Part shown: in pieces, positions 5,432 through 6,774 of the stretch
Layout: each line of letters starts with the position of its first letter
Position numbering within the stretch: the first letter of the stretch is position 1
Assembly: GCA_021807065.1 (NCBI GenBank)
Contig: JAKAPO010000129.1
Coordinates: forward strand, 1-6,774
Source: a bacterium
GTDB lineage: Bacteria > Vulcanimicrobiota > Vulcanimicrobiia > Vulcanimicrobiales > Vulcanimicrobiaceae
Direction: 5' to 3'
Length of the DNA stretch: 6,774 nt
Notes under the pieces: generated by a model
Told to the model about the DNA's origin: nothing
The model's input: the letters and a program-made list of their open reading frames with translations, nothing else
Database searches by the model: none
Position numbers and translations under genes: made by a program

Positions 5432-6468
5432 GACGTGCGACGTCGTTCATCTCTGGACCGCTTGGCGCGATTGTTCTCGTCGTCGCGCTCATGTCGGTCG
5501 CGATGCTCGTTGCGGGCACGAGTCCAATCGACGGTTTCTCGGCGTTGATCGTCGGCTCGCTCGGCGGCCGCAGTCAAATTGGGGAGACGCTCGTCGCAAC
5601 GAGCGCGCTGCTCTTCCCGTCGCTCGGCGTCGCGCTCGCCTTCCGCGCCGGGCTTTTCAACATCGGAGCCGAGGGGCAACTCCTCGTGGGTGCGATGTTG
5701 GCGGGGGCGTTCGGCGGCTTCGTCTCCGCACCGCCGGTCGTGGCGGTCGTCGTCATGCTCGTTCTCGGTGCGATTGGCGGCGGATTCTGGGGCGCAATCG
5801 CCGGATGGATGAAAGCTCGACTACGCGCGAACGAGATCATCTCGACGCTCATGCTGAACTTCGTCGCGCAATACTTGACGCTCTTCGTCGTCACGCAATG
5901 GCTGCTCGGCCCATCGGCGACCGGCGCCGAAACCCCTTGGCTTCCCAATAACTACTGGCTACCCACGCTGATTCCGCACACGCGCCTCTCCATCGGCATC
6001 CTCGTCGCGCTCGCCATCGCCGCCGCACTGCAATTCCTTTTTACCCGAACCGTGCTCGGTTACGAAATGCGCGTCGCCGGCGAAGCGCCCGAGGCGGCGC
6101 GGCGGAACGGTATCAATCTCTCACGGATCACCTGGCTCTCGCTCGCGCTTTCCGGCGCGATCGCCGGCGTCGGCGGCGCGACGATCGTCACCGGCGAGCT
6201 GCATCGCTTCAACACGCAGCTTTCACCGGGTTACGGCTACATCGCCATCGCCGTGGCACTCGTCGGCGATCTCGATCCGATCAAAGTCTGCATTGCATCG
6301 TTCTTCTTCGGGATACTCGAGGCCGGAGGGCTTGCGATGCAAGCCAGCGCGCAGGTTCCGAAAGACGCAATACATGTGATCGAGGGACTCATCATTCTGG
6401 TCCTCGCTGCGCGGCGCTACGTCGCGCAGCGCAGCGAACGCGTCGAGGAGGCAGCCGCATCCTCATGA
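5428..6468 (+). CDS. Nucleoside ABC transporter permease 1 (YufP/NupB-like, branched-chain permease fold)
   Basis: A 346-residue integral membrane protein with about eight to ten hydrophobic segments, the first at 12-29. Family blocks are FRAGLFNIGAEGQ (72-84), the cytoplasmic coupling region RANEIISTLMLNF (133-145) that contacts the ATPase, LGYEMRVAGEAPEAARRNGI (210-229), and SPGYGYIAIAVALVG (266-280). These place it in the BPD_transp_2 family as the longer of the two paired nucleoside permeases. With the ATPase and second permease it forms the membrane channel fed by the BMP lipoprotein. The start ATG 5428 overlaps the ATPase stop (ATGA), and the stop overlaps permease 2 in the same way. 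A GAGGAGG at 6445-6451, within its last codons, may serve permease 2. The C-terminal tail (RSERVEEAAASS) is hydrophilic. Confidence 0.92.
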   Translation: MRRATSFISGPLGAIVLVVALMSVAMLVAGTSPIDGFSALIVGSLGGRSQIGETLVATSALLFPSLGVALAFRAGLFNIGAEGQLLVGAMLAGAFGGFVSAPPVVAVVVMLVLGAIGGGFWGAIAGWMKARLRANEIISTLMLNFVAQYLTLFVVTQWLLGPSATGAETPWLPNNYWLPTLIPHTRLSIGILVALAIAAALQFLFTRTVLGYEMRVAGEAPEAARRNGINLSRITWLSLALSGAIAGVGGATIVTGELHRFNTQLSPGYGYIAIAVALVGDLDPIKVCIASFFFGILEAGGLAMQASAQVPKDAIHVIEGLIILVLAARRYVAQRSERVEEAAASS

Positions 6469-6774
6469 CCGGCTTGATCCTATCGCTCCTCCTGCTCACG
6501 CTGATCAAATCGACGCCGATCGTTTATGCGGCGCTCGGCGGTGTGATTTCGGAGCGTTCGGGCGTCATCAACATCGGTTTGGAAGGGATGATGGCCGCCG
6601 GCGCCTTCGGCGCGGTGGTCGCCTCCTACGCAACGCACGATCCGATTCTCGGCGGCATCGTTGGACTCTTCTCCGGAGTGGCGGTTGGCGCGCTCGTCGG
6701 CTATATCTTCGCGCTTGCGGCAACGAAGTTCAAAGTCGATCAGATCGTCGCCGGCATGGGCATCAATCTCATCT
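6465..6774 (+). CDS. Nucleoside ABC transporter permease 2 (YufQ/NupC-like), cut by window edge
   Basis: The first 103 residues are visible and run off the right edge; family members are about 300-320 residues. Hydrophobic segment 1 is at 4-14, with further segments at about 43-56 and 61-87. The block ERSGVINIGLEGMMAAGAF (30-48) is the signature of the second permease in these systems and is the counterpart of FRAGLFNIGAEGQ in permease 1. KFKVDQIVAGMGINLI (88-103) corresponds to the coupling region that touches the ATPase. The ATG at 6465 overlaps the permease 1 stop as ATGA. GAGGAGG ends 13 nt upstream, slightly far but usable, so this gene may combine coupling with its own initiation. The two permeases form the heterodimeric channel. 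The rest of the operon, often nucleoside-catabolic genes in other bacteria, lies outside the window. Confidence 0.92.
   Translation, partial: MTGLILSLLLLTLIKSTPIVYAALGGVISERSGVINIGLEGMMAAGAFGAVVASYATHDPILGGIVGLFSGVAVGALVGYIFALAATKFKVDQIVAGMGINLI

Noticed and set aside
1..6774. CRISPR arrays, tRNA or rRNA genes, terminators
   Set aside because: I looked for spaced direct repeats, cloverleaf patterns and GC hairpins followed by T runs on both strands by eye and found none convincing.

Overview
This is a GC-rich bacterial window. It holds two tightly packed divergent operons at about 0.95-6.77 kb, preceded by about 0.95 kb of broken, mobile-looking DNA. Nothing fixes the taxon. The GC-biased third positions, weak Shine-Dalgarno sites and gene fusions by 4-bp overlap would fit an uncultured soil lineage (for example Eremiobacterota-like), but that is a guess. 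The broken left end has a more proteobacterial or phage flavour than the rest.

Positions 1-944 are debris. On the minus strand an MT-A70 type adenine methyltransferase starts at 401 with a good ribosome binding site and shows the DPPW motif. Its homology stops near position 120. From there to the window edge the convincing coding frame is a different one, resembling an internal piece of a large NAD-specific glutamate dehydrogenase. Positions 417-660 hold nothing I recognise. On the plus strand 661-944 is an IS66-family remnant: the C-terminal part of TnpB, the usual intergenic gap, and the first 8-9 codons of TnpC. It breaks off exactly where the next gene's stop codon begins.

Positions 945-2947 (minus strand) are a four-gene operon read right to left: DUF5069 protein, arginase (rocF), a small CPYC glutaredoxin, and a DUF4870 membrane protein. 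The genes overlap by 11, 4 and 4 bp, so they are almost certainly cotranscribed and translationally coupled. Arginase would split arginine into ornithine and urea. The tie to a glutaredoxin and two proteins of unknown function is not a textbook arrangement.

Positions 2979-6774 (plus strand) are a nucleoside-type ABC importer operon: a BMP/PnrA-family lipoprotein that binds substrate, a double-domain ATPase, and two permeases. The second permease is cut by the window edge. Each pair overlaps by exactly 4 bp (GTGA, ATGA, ATGA). The substrate is probably purine or pyrimidine nucleosides, by family knowledge. The two operons diverge from start codons only 31 bp apart, so their promoters must lie inside each other's coding regions or the transcripts are nearly leaderless.
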